This document shows, piece by piece, positions 36,401 to 44,789 of a stretch of 49,265 bases of DNA. The DNA comes from Thermoguttaceae bacterium (GTDB taxonomy: Bacteria > Planctomycetota > Planctomycetia > Pirellulales > Thermoguttaceae). The stretch covers positions 1 through 49,265 of the forward strand of contig JARKPK010000117.1 in assembly GCA_029975295.1 (NCBI GenBank), written 5' to 3'. The translations under genes and the position numbers were made by a program. How positions within the stretch are numbered: position 1 is the stretch's first letter; every line of letters starts with the position of its first letter. A model generated the notes under the pieces. It ran no database searches. It was not told where the DNA came from and was given only the letters and a program-made list of their open reading frames with translations.

Positions 36401-36618
36401 GGCCAAGCGTCGCGCGGGCGAATCTCGGCGCCGATCAGCAGTTTCAGCCCGGCCTCTTTCGCCGCGCGATGCGCGCGGACCACGCCGGCCAAGCTGTGCC
36501 GATCGGCAACCGCCAAAGCGGAGTATTTCAACTCGGCGGCCCGCGCAACCAGCTCGTCGGGATGCGACGCCCCCTCGAGAAACGTGAAGTTCGTCAATGC
36601 GTGCAATTCGGCGTACAT
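33499..36618 (-). CDS. dnaE2: Error-prone DNA polymerase III alpha subunit DnaE2/ImuC, main part (ends at in-frame TAG)
   Basis: 1039 residues ending at a TAG (33501-33499). The N-terminal PHP domain begins MYAELHALTNFTFLEGASHP; the polymerase palm has PDIDVDFEHRRREE (catalytic aspartates) and CQGRGSAANSAVCYCLG; fingers, thumb and helix-hairpin-helix region (FRSLDDLAHRSGLS, about 910-930) follow. The last 75 residues before the stop are a low-complexity Ser/Asn/Pro/Ala linker. The family normally continues into an OB-fold domain, and that domain is present in the same frame just beyond the stop (33070-33492). Third gene of the imuA-imuB-dnaE2 mutasome, which performs SOS translesion synthesis. 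The stop sits after all catalytic parts, so some activity may remain. Confidence 0.9.
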   Translation of the reverse strand: MYAELHALTNFTFLEGASHPDELVARAAELKYSALAVADRHSLAGVVRAHRAAKEAGLKLLIGAEIRPRDAWPVVLLATDRAAYGRLARLLTLGCRRAPKGECELYWDDVAAHAEGLLACVLAAPDPSFDLSDPKGESHQGAKSPDRRRTQAPGPPPSSRTLFGAELARYREAFGDRCYLLAELHHGPRDPRLLARWAELARRQRVPLAAGGGVCYHAASRQPLHDVLRAIRRGTVVGDPRSALHPNAERHLKSPRQMAALFAAAPQALAAAAEAAERCRFSLDELRYEYPEELAPPGRTPLEHLEELTWAGAQRRWPQGVPPRVRSLLEHELRLIGQLRYEAYFLTVWDLVEFARRRGILCQGRGSAANSAVCYCLGITAVDPSRMDLLFERFISRERAEAPDIDVDFEHRRREEVLQYIYEKYGRDRSGMTAEVICYRPRSAVRDVGKALGLSLDRVDALCAKLEHYHHADDLPDRCREAGIDPEGPLGRRLVALVRQLIGFPRHLSQHTGGMVITRGPLCELVPIENAAMPDRTVIQWDKNDLDELGILKVDCLALGMLSALSACFRLIERHDGVRLSPADIPEGDQPTYDMICRADTIGVFQIESRAQMSMLPRLRPRNFYDLVIEVAIVRPGPIQGQMVHPYLRRRNGEETPSYPNEAIRAVLEKTLGVPLFQEQAMRLAIVAAGFTPGEADRLRRAFGAWRRPGVIDEFRAKLIEGMTARGYSAEFAHTLFEQIRGFGDYGFPESHAASFALLVYVSAWLKRHYPAAFFCALLNSQPMGFYAPAQLVRDARRHGVEVRPADVNFSDWDCTLEPVEADDITAARRPTTAADRLGTKDAEEEEADGTKGTEGFEAGRADDGAARAIDAAQPRGGNGAEFERSRWAIRLGLSLLRHLPAADAEAIVAARKTGPFRSLDDLAHRSGLSRSVLMRLAEGGVCASLRPDRRGALWDALLPAAAPLPLFAHCAPSSTQSSNRCSNRSSNDAQPPVAPSPKAIADSLPQAAPKHDAHLPAEAPPAEKRRLHVATSPADASP

Positions 36619-36672
36619 CGCGGCATCGGTCGTCCGGCATTCTCTCTCGATGTTCCCGTTGAATCGAAACGC

Positions 36673-38694
36673 TCAATCGAATCGGCCGTGAACGTACCAA
36701 CGCCGGTCGCGCGCCCGAAAGAGCCAGTACCGTCCGCCCGAGGCGGTTTGCACGCGGTAGTAGTCGCGGGCCGCAGCCGGTCCGCGCCACCAGCCGGTTA
36801 CAATGCGTTCCGGCCCGGCGCCGGCGACGATCTGGCGCCATCGGCCGCCGTATTGGAAACGGCGGGGCAAGCCGTCGGGCCCGCACACCACCTGCGCCAC
36901 CGGCTGCGGCGTGCGAAACAGCGAGAGCGGCCGCGGCGGAATCGCCCTTGCCCGCGCCGCCACCCGCACGGCGCGGCCGCCGGCGTCGCCGGCGCCGTCT
37001 TGGCGAAGAGCGGTCAAGGCCGCGGCGCGCCAGGCGTTTTCGGGCAACGGTTCGTTGGTCAATCGCACGCCGAACACCGCCCGGCCGCCCAAACGGCTGC
37101 ACAACCGCTCGATCAGGGCGGCACCGCCGCGCGGTACGTCGCCGATGGTGCGATCACCCCAAAGCAACGCCTGTTGAGAAACCAACGGCGCAGTTAGGGG
37201 AATCGACACTTCGACGCGCGCCACCGGACCGGGCAGCGACAACCGTTCGCATTGCAGCGAGAGCAGCCCGAGCCATTGAGCCGCCGAATCGCCGGGAGCG
37301 AACAACCCCACGGCCAGCGACACCCCCTGCCGAGCCGGCGCGCCCCCGCCGCCCTGCCCTGCCCCGATGCACTCCAACCGGCAAAACACCCGCAGCGCGC
37401 CGCGACCCTGCCGGGAAAGCCGCTCTGCCAACGGACGGAGCAACCGCTCGCAGGCGGCGACGACTTCATCACCAGTGGTCAGCCATCGGTCGTCGGCGTC
37501 CCAGCAGGCGCGGAGAATCTCGGCCGATCGGCAGGCCTCGATCGGCTCGGGCCGTTCGCCCAACGCCTGTTCAAGGCGCAATGCGACCTCGGCCCCCAAG
37601 CGCAGCCCCACCTCGCACCGCGGCAGCGCCGCCAAGGCCCCGATCCGTTCGATTCCCAGTCGCCGCAGCAGCGCCATCGCTTCGTCGGACAATCGCAAGG
37701 TTGAAATGCTTAGCGATTCCACGGCCGTCCGGTCGCCCGGCGGCAAGATCGACAGCGGCAACGGCGACGGCGGAAACGGTTCTCTTTTCTCTCCTCGGCA
37801 CAAGGCAGTGCCGCAGGCCGCGCTGCCGCGTGGGCCGCGACGAGGCGTCGCCCGCGAACGCAACGGCGCCGTTGCACAGGCGCCGCCCGACCTTTGGCGC
37901 ACCTTCGCCCAACGGCCGGCCAGCGCCGCCACGTTGGAATGGGCGAGAACATCACCGGCGACGACATCAGCGACATTCTCAACCGCGCCGGCCGCTGAAC
38001 CTGCGGCCGAGTGCGCCTTGGCTGCCGCCGGAGCCATTGCGGCCGAGTGCGCCGCGGCGAAGGCCGCCCCCACGGTGTCGGCAATCGCCAGCCGGGCGTA
38101 AAGACCGTGGCGACGCAGCCCTTCGGCCAACTGCTCGGCCAACGCCCGTTCGCTGCCGAACAAGTGTTCGAGCCCGGTGATGTCGAGCAGCAGCGATTCG
38201 TCGTCGGGCGAGGCGATGCCTACCAGCGGGCTGAACTGTTCGCACCAGGCCGCCCAGCGAACCAATTCGGCGCGGTCGGCCGACGGGTCGTCGGGAGCGA
38301 CAACCAGCGATGGCGCCATGGCCCGTGCCTCGGCCGACGGCATCCCCGGCCGCACGCCCATCGCCCAAGCGGCTGCCGAACAAAGCCGAACCCGTTCGCG
38401 CCCGCGCGAACGAACAACCACCGCCCGCGGCACGGCGTCGAACCGATCGACGAATCGGACAAGTTCATCTTTATCGCCAGGGCTGCCGCCCGAGACCGGC
38501 ATGTGCGTTGGTTCTTCGCCGGGCGATCGCTGCCGCCGCTGGTTGCGGCATTTCGTTCTGCTGGTTCCCTCGCTGCCGCGAAAGTCGCTATTGTCGCCGG
38601 CTGCGTTAGGGCCGTGATTGCCGCGCGCTCTCTCGGCCAATCGCCATCGTTGGATCGCCCATTGCGGAAACCACACGCAAAGAACCCGCTTCAT
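36673..38694 (-). CDS. imuB: ImuB, Y-family polymerase-like mutasome subunit
   Basis: 673 residues. MKRVLCVWFPQWAIQRWRLA is the typical ImuB opening. Polymerase-like fold segments include RFDAVPRAVVV, GVRPGMPSAEARAM, ESLLLDITGLEHLFG and the finger/thumb helix-hairpin-helix LLRRLGIERIGALAALPR. The C-terminal RPLSLFRTPQPV resembles a beta-clamp-binding motif. ImuB lacks polymerase activity and tethers DnaE2 and ImuA to the clamp. It is long for the family (about 500) because of a Gly/Arg/Ser-rich insert at 25-75 and another low-complexity insert at about 215-310. Its start lies 89 bases inside the end of imuA, and dnaE2 begins 54 bases after its stop. Confidence 0.88.
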   Translation of the reverse strand: MKRVLCVWFPQWAIQRWRLAERARGNHGPNAAGDNSDFRGSEGTSRTKCRNQRRQRSPGEEPTHMPVSGGSPGDKDELVRFVDRFDAVPRAVVVRSRGRERVRLCSAAAWAMGVRPGMPSAEARAMAPSLVVAPDDPSADRAELVRWAAWCEQFSPLVGIASPDDESLLLDITGLEHLFGSERALAEQLAEGLRRHGLYARLAIADTVGAAFAAAHSAAMAPAAAKAHSAAGSAAGAVENVADVVAGDVLAHSNVAALAGRWAKVRQRSGGACATAPLRSRATPRRGPRGSAACGTALCRGEKREPFPPSPLPLSILPPGDRTAVESLSISTLRLSDEAMALLRRLGIERIGALAALPRCEVGLRLGAEVALRLEQALGERPEPIEACRSAEILRACWDADDRWLTTGDEVVAACERLLRPLAERLSRQGRGALRVFCRLECIGAGQGGGGAPARQGVSLAVGLFAPGDSAAQWLGLLSLQCERLSLPGPVARVEVSIPLTAPLVSQQALLWGDRTIGDVPRGGAALIERLCSRLGGRAVFGVRLTNEPLPENAWRAAALTALRQDGAGDAGGRAVRVAARARAIPPRPLSLFRTPQPVAQVVCGPDGLPRRFQYGGRWRQIVAGAGPERIVTGWWRGPAAARDYYRVQTASGGRYWLFRARDRRWYVHGRFD

Positions 38695-39400
38695 CGTCCA
38701 CCTCGATTTCCACCTGTCGGCCGTACAAACGATGACGCGTTCGGAGCACCGCCACGCGCAGGCGTCGGGCCGGCGGCAGCGGCAGCCGATCGCCCTGCCC
38801 CCCTGCCCCGCCGACCGCCCCCCTGCCCGGCAACCCGCCGCCGCCCGCCTCGGCCGCGGCGATCAACAACCGCACCTCGGCCCAGCAGGCCTGCCTCAGC
38901 GCGCCGGCCTCCCGAATCAACAATCCCAACGCCCCGCCCTGCTCGGCCGCCAACTGCAATCGCCGATATGTTCGGCCGTCGAGCCGATCGGGCCACGCCA
39001 GCACCGCCCGCACAGCCGACGACCGTAACGATTGATCCAACGCCCAAAGCTCGTCGGCCCATGTTTCCGGCGAAACGATGATCAACCGCCGCGGATCGAT
39101 CCCCCATCGCACTGCCGCCGGTGGGTAGAACTGCCGCCGTCGATCAACCGCCACGATCAACCCGCCGCCGATGGCCGCCTGTTGGGCCGCCGACAGCACA
39201 GGCGCTTCCGCCCCCAATCCTTCGTCTTCGATCACCCACTCGACCAACGTGCCCGCCCGAAATCCCCCCTCGGGCAACAGGGCGTCTAAGGCGGGCAAGC
39301 CGCTGGAAAACACCGGCCGCTCGATGCCGGGCGCCCGCGCCGCCCGGCCGATCTCCTCCCGCAATTTGCACAAGATTGCACAGCGAACTTTTTCATCCAT
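38606..39400 (-). CDS. imuA: ImuA, RecA-like mutasome protein
   Basis: 264 residues from the ATG at 39400; the longer frame to 39586 runs through the promoter and is rejected. The sequence has the ImuA-type pattern SGLPALDALLPEGGFRAGTLVEW, then GGLIVAVDRRRQFYPPAAVRWGIDPRRLIIV and the QLAAEQGGALGLLI strand. No GKT Walker A loop is visible, as is usual in ImuA. It is thought to assist ImuB and DnaE2 during SOS mutagenesis. First gene of the operon; the 89-base overlap with imuB suggests translational coupling. Confidence 0.82.
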   Translation of the reverse strand: MDEKVRCAILCKLREEIGRAARAPGIERPVFSSGLPALDALLPEGGFRAGTLVEWVIEDEGLGAEAPVLSAAQQAAIGGGLIVAVDRRRQFYPPAAVRWGIDPRRLIIVSPETWADELWALDQSLRSSAVRAVLAWPDRLDGRTYRRLQLAAEQGGALGLLIREAGALRQACWAEVRLLIAAAEAGGGGLPGRGAVGGAGGQGDRLPLPPARRLRVAVLRTRHRLYGRQVEIEVDDEAGSLRVVSAMGDPTMAIGRESARQSRP

Positions 39401-39913
39401 CGCCAGTCGCGATTGACGCCTGCCGCCACCCAGCAAATAAACAAACGTACACATATACAAGAGTACATTACACATCCATCGGCTGTCAAGGCGACGATCA
39501 TGATTTTGTCGGCAGCATCCGCTGCCCAATCTGCTGCCGCAGGCAATGCGCCCCCTGGCGCGACGGCGGAAAAAGCGCCGCCGCAAAGAATTGGCGGAAA
39601 ATAAGATACGGCATCGGGCTCAACCGCGCGTTTTCGTCTTGACGGCCGCGGACAACGACCCTACTCTTTCGCTGCCGAAGTCAGGCCGAAGCCCGTGCCA
39701 AGAACAAAAAGCACTGGCGGATTATCCGCCCGATGGCCTGATGGTTCGCCGACTTCCATCCGACCGGCGAACCTCGCCGCATTGAAAAGTCCCCTGCAAC
39801 TGGCAACGCGCCGCCCCGATGGCAACCCGTTCAACCGCCAAAGCGAGCAGATGATGCCCCCCCAAGTCGCTACCCCATGCCCGAACGTCGCCCGCCCGCG
39901 CGGCTCGGCGTCG
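39401..39913. other. Divergent promoter region between imuA and the DUF1570 gene
   Basis: 513 bases. It holds the imuA promoter (39447-39489) and, rightward, a weak TTGACG (39639-39644) plus 17 bases plus TACTCT (39662-39667) that could serve the DUF1570-type gene. The start codon of that gene is uncertain, so part of this stretch could be coding. Confidence 0.45.
39447..39489 (-). promoter_or_regulatory. Promoter of the imuA operon with repeated GTAC element
   Basis: On the minus strand, a perfect -35 TTGACA (39489-39484), a 16-base spacer and -10 TGTACT (39467-39462), leader about 55 nt. TGTAC occurs twice, 16 bases apart, with GTAC cores at 39463-39466 and 39447-39450, spanning -10 and the start site inside a notably A+T-rich island. 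A LexA-type operator is plausible for an SOS mutasome, but this is not a known LexA box. Confidence 0.5.
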
Positions 39914-40717
39914 ATGGTCGGCCGGGTTCGACGGGCATCATGGGTCCGGCGATGGCTTTGGGGCTTGTGCCTGATTGCCTTTGGCCCCGCTTGGGCAACT
40001 GGCGATGAATGGACCGAGGTGCGCACAGTCGGACCATTCGTCATCCGCGCCGAGTTTCCGCTGGCGCCCTGGCAACGACTGCTCGACGACCTGCGGGGCG
40101 TGCAAGACGACCTGACCCGAGTGCTCGCTGTGCCCGCCGCCAAACAACCGATCGAGGTTTATCTCTTTCAAGGCGAAGCCAGCTACACGGCCTATTTGCG
40201 CCAATACCTGCCGCAGGTGCCTTATCGCCGCGCCCTTTATGTTCGCGGACAAGGCCCGGGCATGGTGTTCGCCTATCAGAGCAAGCGGCTGCCCGAAGAC
40301 CTCCGCCACGAATGCACCCATGCCATGCTCCATGCCGTGCTGCCCGAGGTGCCGCTGTGGCTCGACGAGGGCTTGGCCGAATACTTCGAGCAACCGATCG
40401 AGCAACGCGCCTACGGCTGTCCGCATTTGGCCGCGGTGCGGCGCCGCGCCTGGTGGGGAATGACTCCCGACTTGCCCGATCTTGAACGGCGCACCTTGCC
40501 CGAACAGATGGACAAAGCGCAATACCGCGACGCCTGGGCGCTGGTCCACTTCGCCCTGCATGGCCCGCCCGAAGCCCGGCGCGAACTCCGCGACTACCTG
40601 AGCGACCTCGCATCGGGGGCGACGGCCGCGCCGCTTTCGGCCCGCTGGCAGCGCCACTGGCCTGAATTGAGCCCGGTTCTGCGCCACCATTTCGACCGCT
40701 GGCAGCGACCGAACTAA
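39914..40717 (+). CDS. DUF1570-type exported zinc peptidase-like protein
   Basis: 267 residues from the ATG at 39914, chosen because a clean signal peptide follows (RRWLWGLCLIAFGPAWA); in-frame ATGs at 39851 and 39854 and a longer start at 39695 are possible. The mature part has a gluzincin-type zinc site: H132-E-C-T-H136 in RHECTHAMLH and E152 in WLDEGLAEYFE. Around it are FQGEASYTAYLRQYL and RRALYVRGQGPG. These features suggest a metallopeptidase of the DUF1570 kind common in planctomycetes; the substrate is unknown. Convergent with the phosphatase gene at 40912. Confidence 0.8.
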   Translation: MVGRVRRASWVRRWLWGLCLIAFGPAWATGDEWTEVRTVGPFVIRAEFPLAPWQRLLDDLRGVQDDLTRVLAVPAAKQPIEVYLFQGEASYTAYLRQYLPQVPYRRALYVRGQGPGMVFAYQSKRLPEDLRHECTHAMLHAVLPEVPLWLDEGLAEYFEQPIEQRAYGCPHLAAVRRRAWWGMTPDLPDLERRTLPEQMDKAQYRDAWALVHFALHGPPEARRELRDYLSDLASGATAAPLSARWQRHWPELSPVLRHHFDRWQRPN

Positions 40718-40911
40718 CGGGAACCTGCCCTGCCTGGCCAACCCCGCTTTGCCGCCGGCGAACAGCGCCCACGGGTTCCATGGCCCATGCCTTCTTCGGG
40801 CCGCGCAACGATGCGATGCGGCAGGCAACTACGGCGGCGTTTCGACTGCCGCCGACGCAACATGCGATTGGGAAAACAGCCGCCCCTCGCCGTGCGGCAC
40901 GGCATGGCCGG

Positions 40912-41568
40912 CTACGCCGCCCGTCGCACTCCGGCTTGGTCCACCTGCCACAATTCGCCGCTGGTCAGGTCCAGTGCGGTAAGCGCCCCTCCGCCGTAAA
41001 GATACGTGTCGATGCACTTCAAGTAACCCAAGTCGAGAATGCGGCCGGTCTTCTGCGCCGTGTGCCCGACGATCGCCACCTTGCCCGACTCGTGCGGCCC
41101 GGGCAGCCGATCGCGCAACGACTGCCAAAGCAGCAGCGCCCCGGGCTGCTCGGCGATCGACGTGCGCGCATCGTAGTTGGCGTGGACGAAGAAGTGATGC
41201 TCCGTTTCGAAGTAGCGCGGGCAGCCGGCCAAAAACCGCAGATGGGCGGCCGGAACATCCTCGGGCACGCGGCCGTACGACGCCACGGTTTGCGCTCCGC
41301 CGAAACGCAGCCACTCGTCGCGCAGGTCGAGCCGGCCCGCGCAGATCTCCGCGAACAGATGGTCGTGATTGCCCAACAACGGCACGATCGACAACGACTG
41401 TTGCAGTTCGATCAGCAGATCGATCGCCCCGCGGCTGTCCGGCCCGCGATCCACGTAGTCGCCCAAGAACACCAACGTATCGTCGCGCGTCGGCGCGACC
41501 AGGCCCAACAACGAGCGCAACGCGACCGTATAGCCGTGAACGTCTCCGATGGCGATCAATCGGGCCAT
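40912..41568 (-). CDS. PPP-family serine/threonine phosphatase / metallophosphoesterase
   Basis: 218 residues, ATG with AGGAAG upstream. All PPP motifs are present: GDVHG (8-12), GDYVDRG (about 36-42), GNHD (about 66-69) and late VGHTAQKTG and the metal-binding His in FFVHANY. Small bacterial PPP enzymes (PrpA/B-like or ApaH-like) dephosphorylate proteins or cleave dinucleoside polyphosphates; the sequence does not tell which. No signal peptide, so cytosolic. It is followed downstream by the convergent DUF1570 gene and preceded by the ADP-ribosylglycohydrolase-like gene on the same strand (76-base gap). Confidence 0.9.
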   Translation of the reverse strand: MARLIAIGDVHGYTVALRSLLGLVAPTRDDTLVFLGDYVDRGPDSRGAIDLLIELQQSLSIVPLLGNHDHLFAEICAGRLDLRDEWLRFGGAQTVASYGRVPEDVPAAHLRFLAGCPRYFETEHHFFVHANYDARTSIAEQPGALLLWQSLRDRLPGPHESGKVAIVGHTAQKTGRILDLGYLKCIDTYLYGGGALTALDLTSGELWQVDQAGVRRAA

Positions 41569-41644
41569 GAGGCTTCCTAACTGCGATCATCCGTGAGGCA
41601 CAGCCTCGGCAATTCCTATCCTCGGCAACACCCGCTCCGCAATC

Positions 41645-42901
41645 CTACTGTTTCTCCGGCGGCGGTTGAATCTGCTTCATCTCCTCGGCCGTGAATCGCT
41701 CGTTGCGCGGCGGACCGGGGCTCCAACACTGTTCCAACGGACCGGGCTGCGGCGCTTGCGCCGGAATCACGAACACCTCCGCGCCCGAGGCGTCGCGTTC
41801 CACCTTGCCGCCGGCCCGGACAACGGCCTCGCGGGCCAGCTTTTCGCACACGGCCAGCAGTTCGTCGAAGTTGTAATTGGTGTGGCTGAACTTCACGTTG
41901 CGTTTTAGCGCCTGCGTGAATCGCGGCGGCAGGGTTTTCGCACCCATCGTCGTGAACAACGCGCCGGCGGCGTTGCTGGGGTTGCAGTCGGAATCTTGCC
42001 CGCACCGGCAGGAGATGATAATCGTTTGATCGGGATCGCGTTTCCCGTAGAGCAGGCCGATGACGATGTACGCCCCGTTGATCTTCGCGTCGATGTTGTA
42101 GTCGCCCTTGCTGCACGAAAAGCGGCGGTATTCGGGCCGATGGTATTTCTCCTCGATCACCTGCCAGGCGTGCTGCCAATCGTCGGGCTTGTCGCGGTAG
42201 GCGGCAATCACGTCGCGGATGCACTCGGCATACTGGCTTTCGGCCGGAATGCAACGCAGCCCCGCCTCGACCAACTTCAACGGGTCGCTCTCGAAAAACG
42301 CCTCGGCGTACATGCCGGCCACGAAATTGCCGCCGTACAGGCCGTCGCCGTAATTCATCAGTCGGCCGAACTTCTCGCCCAAGGCGATCGCCGTGTTGGG
42401 CAGCCCGGGGGCGATCAGCCCGGCGAAGTCGGCTTCGATCTGATAGTCGATATCGTCGGCGTGCTTGTTGAAGTGGGGGTGCCCGCTATCAGGCGGCGCG
42501 ATGCCCGCGCGCAGGTTGTCGCGGCCCGCCTTGTTCGCGTGCCACAGCGGGTAGCCGCTATTGGCGAAGTCGATGCCCGCCTGCCGAATCGAGCAATCCC
42601 AGCCATGCTTCTCCAGCGTGCGCAGGAAGGTCATTTCCACGTAGAGGTCGTCTTGATGGTACTGATTGACCATCTCCGGCTTCCAGACGGGCATCGCCTC
42701 GGCCGGAATGATTTTGCGATTCCACTTGAATTCCGTCGGCGCGCCCCAGCCGACGCCGCACATCTGGCCAATCCAGCCGGCGGCCATCTTGTCGCGGTAT
42801 TCTTCCACAGGCAGCCGCCGAACCTCGGCCGCTGCGCCCGGCGCCGACGACCCGGCCAACATCGAAACACCGATCACCATCGCCGATAAGATTCGTTTCA
42901 T
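41645..42901 (-). CDS. Exported ADP-ribosylglycohydrolase-like protein, copy 2
   Basis: 418 residues from the ATG at 42901; the longer frame to 43138 overlaps the phosphoesterase gene and is rejected. A signal peptide is evident (MKRILSAMVIGVSMLAGSSAPGAAA has hydrophobic core 5-16). The domain begins YRDKMAAGWIGQMCG. Acidic clusters are QDDLYVE near 87 and CGQDSDCNPSNAAGAL near 305, that is DxDCN as in copy 1 at 12462-13940. The two proteins are diverged paralogues. Exported members of this family have no assigned substrate; glycoside hydrolysis is the safest guess. Confidence 0.82.
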   Translation of the reverse strand: MKRILSAMVIGVSMLAGSSAPGAAAEVRRLPVEEYRDKMAAGWIGQMCGVGWGAPTEFKWNRKIIPAEAMPVWKPEMVNQYHQDDLYVEMTFLRTLEKHGWDCSIRQAGIDFANSGYPLWHANKAGRDNLRAGIAPPDSGHPHFNKHADDIDYQIEADFAGLIAPGLPNTAIALGEKFGRLMNYGDGLYGGNFVAGMYAEAFFESDPLKLVEAGLRCIPAESQYAECIRDVIAAYRDKPDDWQHAWQVIEEKYHRPEYRRFSCSKGDYNIDAKINGAYIVIGLLYGKRDPDQTIIISCRCGQDSDCNPSNAAGALFTTMGAKTLPPRFTQALKRNVKFSHTNYNFDELLAVCEKLAREAVVRAGGKVERDASGAEVFVIPAQAPQPGPLEQCWSPGPPRNERFTAEEMKQIQPPPEKQ

Positions 42902-42993
42902 GGCGCCCCCACTGGGTAGTTCGTGCGAAAGACTCATCGCGGCATCCGAACGGCCCGCACGATCCCAGATCGTAATCGACGGGGCGCGCCCGA

Positions 42994-44232
42994 TCAACTC
43001 TCGGGCAGCAATTCGATCACCAGCAGTTGCGGGCGGCAGAAGAAGCGGATTTGCGGGGCCTCGCCGCGCTCCATGCCGATGCCGCGCGAAACGATCAAGC
43101 GCCGCCCGCCCTCGAGCATCGTGATGCCCGAGGCCCACGACCGCGGCACCCAGCAGTTGGCAATCAACGGCCCGATGCCGGGAATCTGCACTTGTCCGCC
43201 GTGCGTGTGGCCGGCCAGCAGCAAGTCGCCGTCGTTGCGTCCCCGCGCGAAGTTAGGCACATGGCCGACGATGATGTGATAAGCCGTTGCAGAGAGGTCT
43301 CTCGCTCGCTCGATGTCCGTGGCCGGTTCGGCCGCGGTTGCCGCATCGCCGGCAGGTTCGCCCGACGATGCGTTTTCTCTGTCTGCCGCATCAGCGGCCG
43401 GTGGCCCGTTCGCGCCGGCTGCGCGCCGCATGTCGGCCGGAGCGGCCGCGGGGTGAATAGGGATTTCGCGCCCCAGCAAGTCGCACAACCCGTTGTAGCT
43501 GTCGCCCAGCGAAAGACACGTCAGCCGCACACCGTCGAGTACGAACGCCTGAGTCTGATGCACCACTACGACGTCGGTGCCTTCGAACATCTTCGGCCAT
43601 GTGGGCGAATCGACGTTGCCCGCCACGGCATACGCGCCCAACGGCGGCGAGTACGGGTTCGCTCTTAGAAACTCGTTGATCCTTCGGTACTGCTCGCCGG
43701 CCTGGGGCGATTGCACGTAGTCGCCGGCCCAAAGGATCACATCGGGCCGTTCGGCGAAGGCCAAGCGAAGAACGCCCTGCTCGTATTCGCCGAAATCCTC
43801 GGTCTGCAAGTCGGCGATGACCACGATTCGGATGGGCCGTTCGATCTTCGCCGAGGCGATCTCTACGCGAGTAACCTCCAGCCAAGTCGGCTCGATGATC
43901 CAGATATGGTAGGCGGTGGTCAGCAACCCCGCCGCAAGGACGGCGTTGATACCGGCCCCGAGTCGCCATGAATGGCGAAAAACCCACGCCGCGCCGAGGG
44001 TCAACAGCGTTCCGTGAAAGAACACCGCGGCCGAGAGCAAACGAAACACGGCGAACAGATCGATCCGCTGACGGCCGAACGCCAGCCAAACCGTCGCCGC
44101 CGCCATACAACAGGCTGCCGCGGCAAACGCGACCGCCAGCAACAACCACCGCTTCCATCCGGGCCCGCGGCGCAGCAGGCGAAGCACCGCCCAATCCACC
44201 GCAAGCATTACGAGGTTGTAGAACAAGAGCAT
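42994..44232 (-). CDS. Membrane-bound metallophosphoesterase
   Basis: 412 residues from the ATG at 44232, where the first hydrophobic helix begins; an ATG at 44340 is in frame, and neither has a good ribosome site. Four transmembrane helices fill about 1-135, a YaeI/YkuE-like layout. The phosphoesterase domain has VIADLQTEDFG (usual D-x-H is D-L-Q), WAGDYVQSP, AVAGNVDSP (usual GNHD is GNVD) and GHTHGGQVQIP. A low-complexity Ala-rich insert lies at about 280-320. The replaced histidines in the first and third motifs suggest altered metal use or substrate. Faces outward or periplasmic; may act on lipid or UDP-sugar phosphates, unproven. Confidence 0.8.
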   Translation of the reverse strand: MLLFYNLVMLAVDWAVLRLLRRGPGWKRWLLLAVAFAAAACCMAAATVWLAFGRQRIDLFAVFRLLSAAVFFHGTLLTLGAAWVFRHSWRLGAGINAVLAAGLLTTAYHIWIIEPTWLEVTRVEIASAKIERPIRIVVIADLQTEDFGEYEQGVLRLAFAERPDVILWAGDYVQSPQAGEQYRRINEFLRANPYSPPLGAYAVAGNVDSPTWPKMFEGTDVVVVHQTQAFVLDGVRLTCLSLGDSYNGLCDLLGREIPIHPAAAPADMRRAAGANGPPAADAADRENASSGEPAGDAATAAEPATDIERARDLSATAYHIIVGHVPNFARGRNDGDLLLAGHTHGGQVQIPGIGPLIANCWVPRSWASGITMLEGGRRLIVSRGIGMERGEAPQIRFFCRPQLLVIELLPES

Positions 44233-44733
44233 GACGGCGGCAGTGCAAAGGGTGGTAACAAGTCTGTCGGGCCCGGTTCCAAGCGGCCGGCCGCCCCGAC
44301 AATGGTGATCGATGCAACCCGAGGCGCCCTGATGCAACAACGGCGCCGTCCCGCTCTGTGATCAATTGTTGCATATCGTAGCCGGTTGGCCAGCGGTTTC
44401 GCTGTGCTGTCGGCTCACTAAACCGAGCGAAGTTGCCTCAGGACAGTCGTTCGCCAACCAGGGCGATCGAAAAACAACGTACGCCTTACGCCAGTGCGCC
44501 GCGAGCTCGAAGCTCGAACTGCGCCAATCAGCCCAGCGGTCGTAGGGAGAAAATTTCTTGTCCTGGCCACTTTCAAACCCGTCGCAAACACGAAACAAGC
44601 TCCATACTCCCAACTAACTGTCTGCTAATAAGTTGCGACGGTGGTTTTTGATAGCATGCTAGCATCGTCCGAAAGGGCTGCCCAACGAAACAACTTGACC
44701 CATTTCAACTTAGGAAAAAATCGCTTCGCATGA

Positions 44734-44761
44734 TTGACGCAACGGAAGAAAGGGCTAAGAT
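44734..44761 (+). promoter_or_regulatory. Candidate nrdJ promoter
   Basis: TTGACG (44734-44739), a 16-base spacer and TAAGAT (44756-44761). Predicted start near 44768, immediately before the first NrdR-like box. Confidence 0.5.
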
Positions 44762-44771
44762 GTGTCGATCT

Positions 44772-44787
44772 GGACTGTATGTTGTGT
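44772..44787 (+). promoter_or_regulatory. NrdR-like box 1
   Basis: GGACTGTATGTTGTGT. Against the NrdR consensus ACACwATATATwGTGT the right half matches 7 of 8 and the left half 5 of 8. It lies at the predicted transcription start. Confidence 0.55.
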
Positions 44788-44789
44788 CT

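Noticed and set aside
33130-37197. A 1355-codon open frame on the plus strand
   Set aside because: Antisense to dnaE2 and imuB, both with complete family motifs; long antisense frames are expected at this GC content.
42902-43138. N-terminal extension of the second ADP-ribosylglycohydrolase-like gene
   Set aside because: It overlaps the end of the metallophosphoesterase gene and precedes a good signal peptide at 42901.
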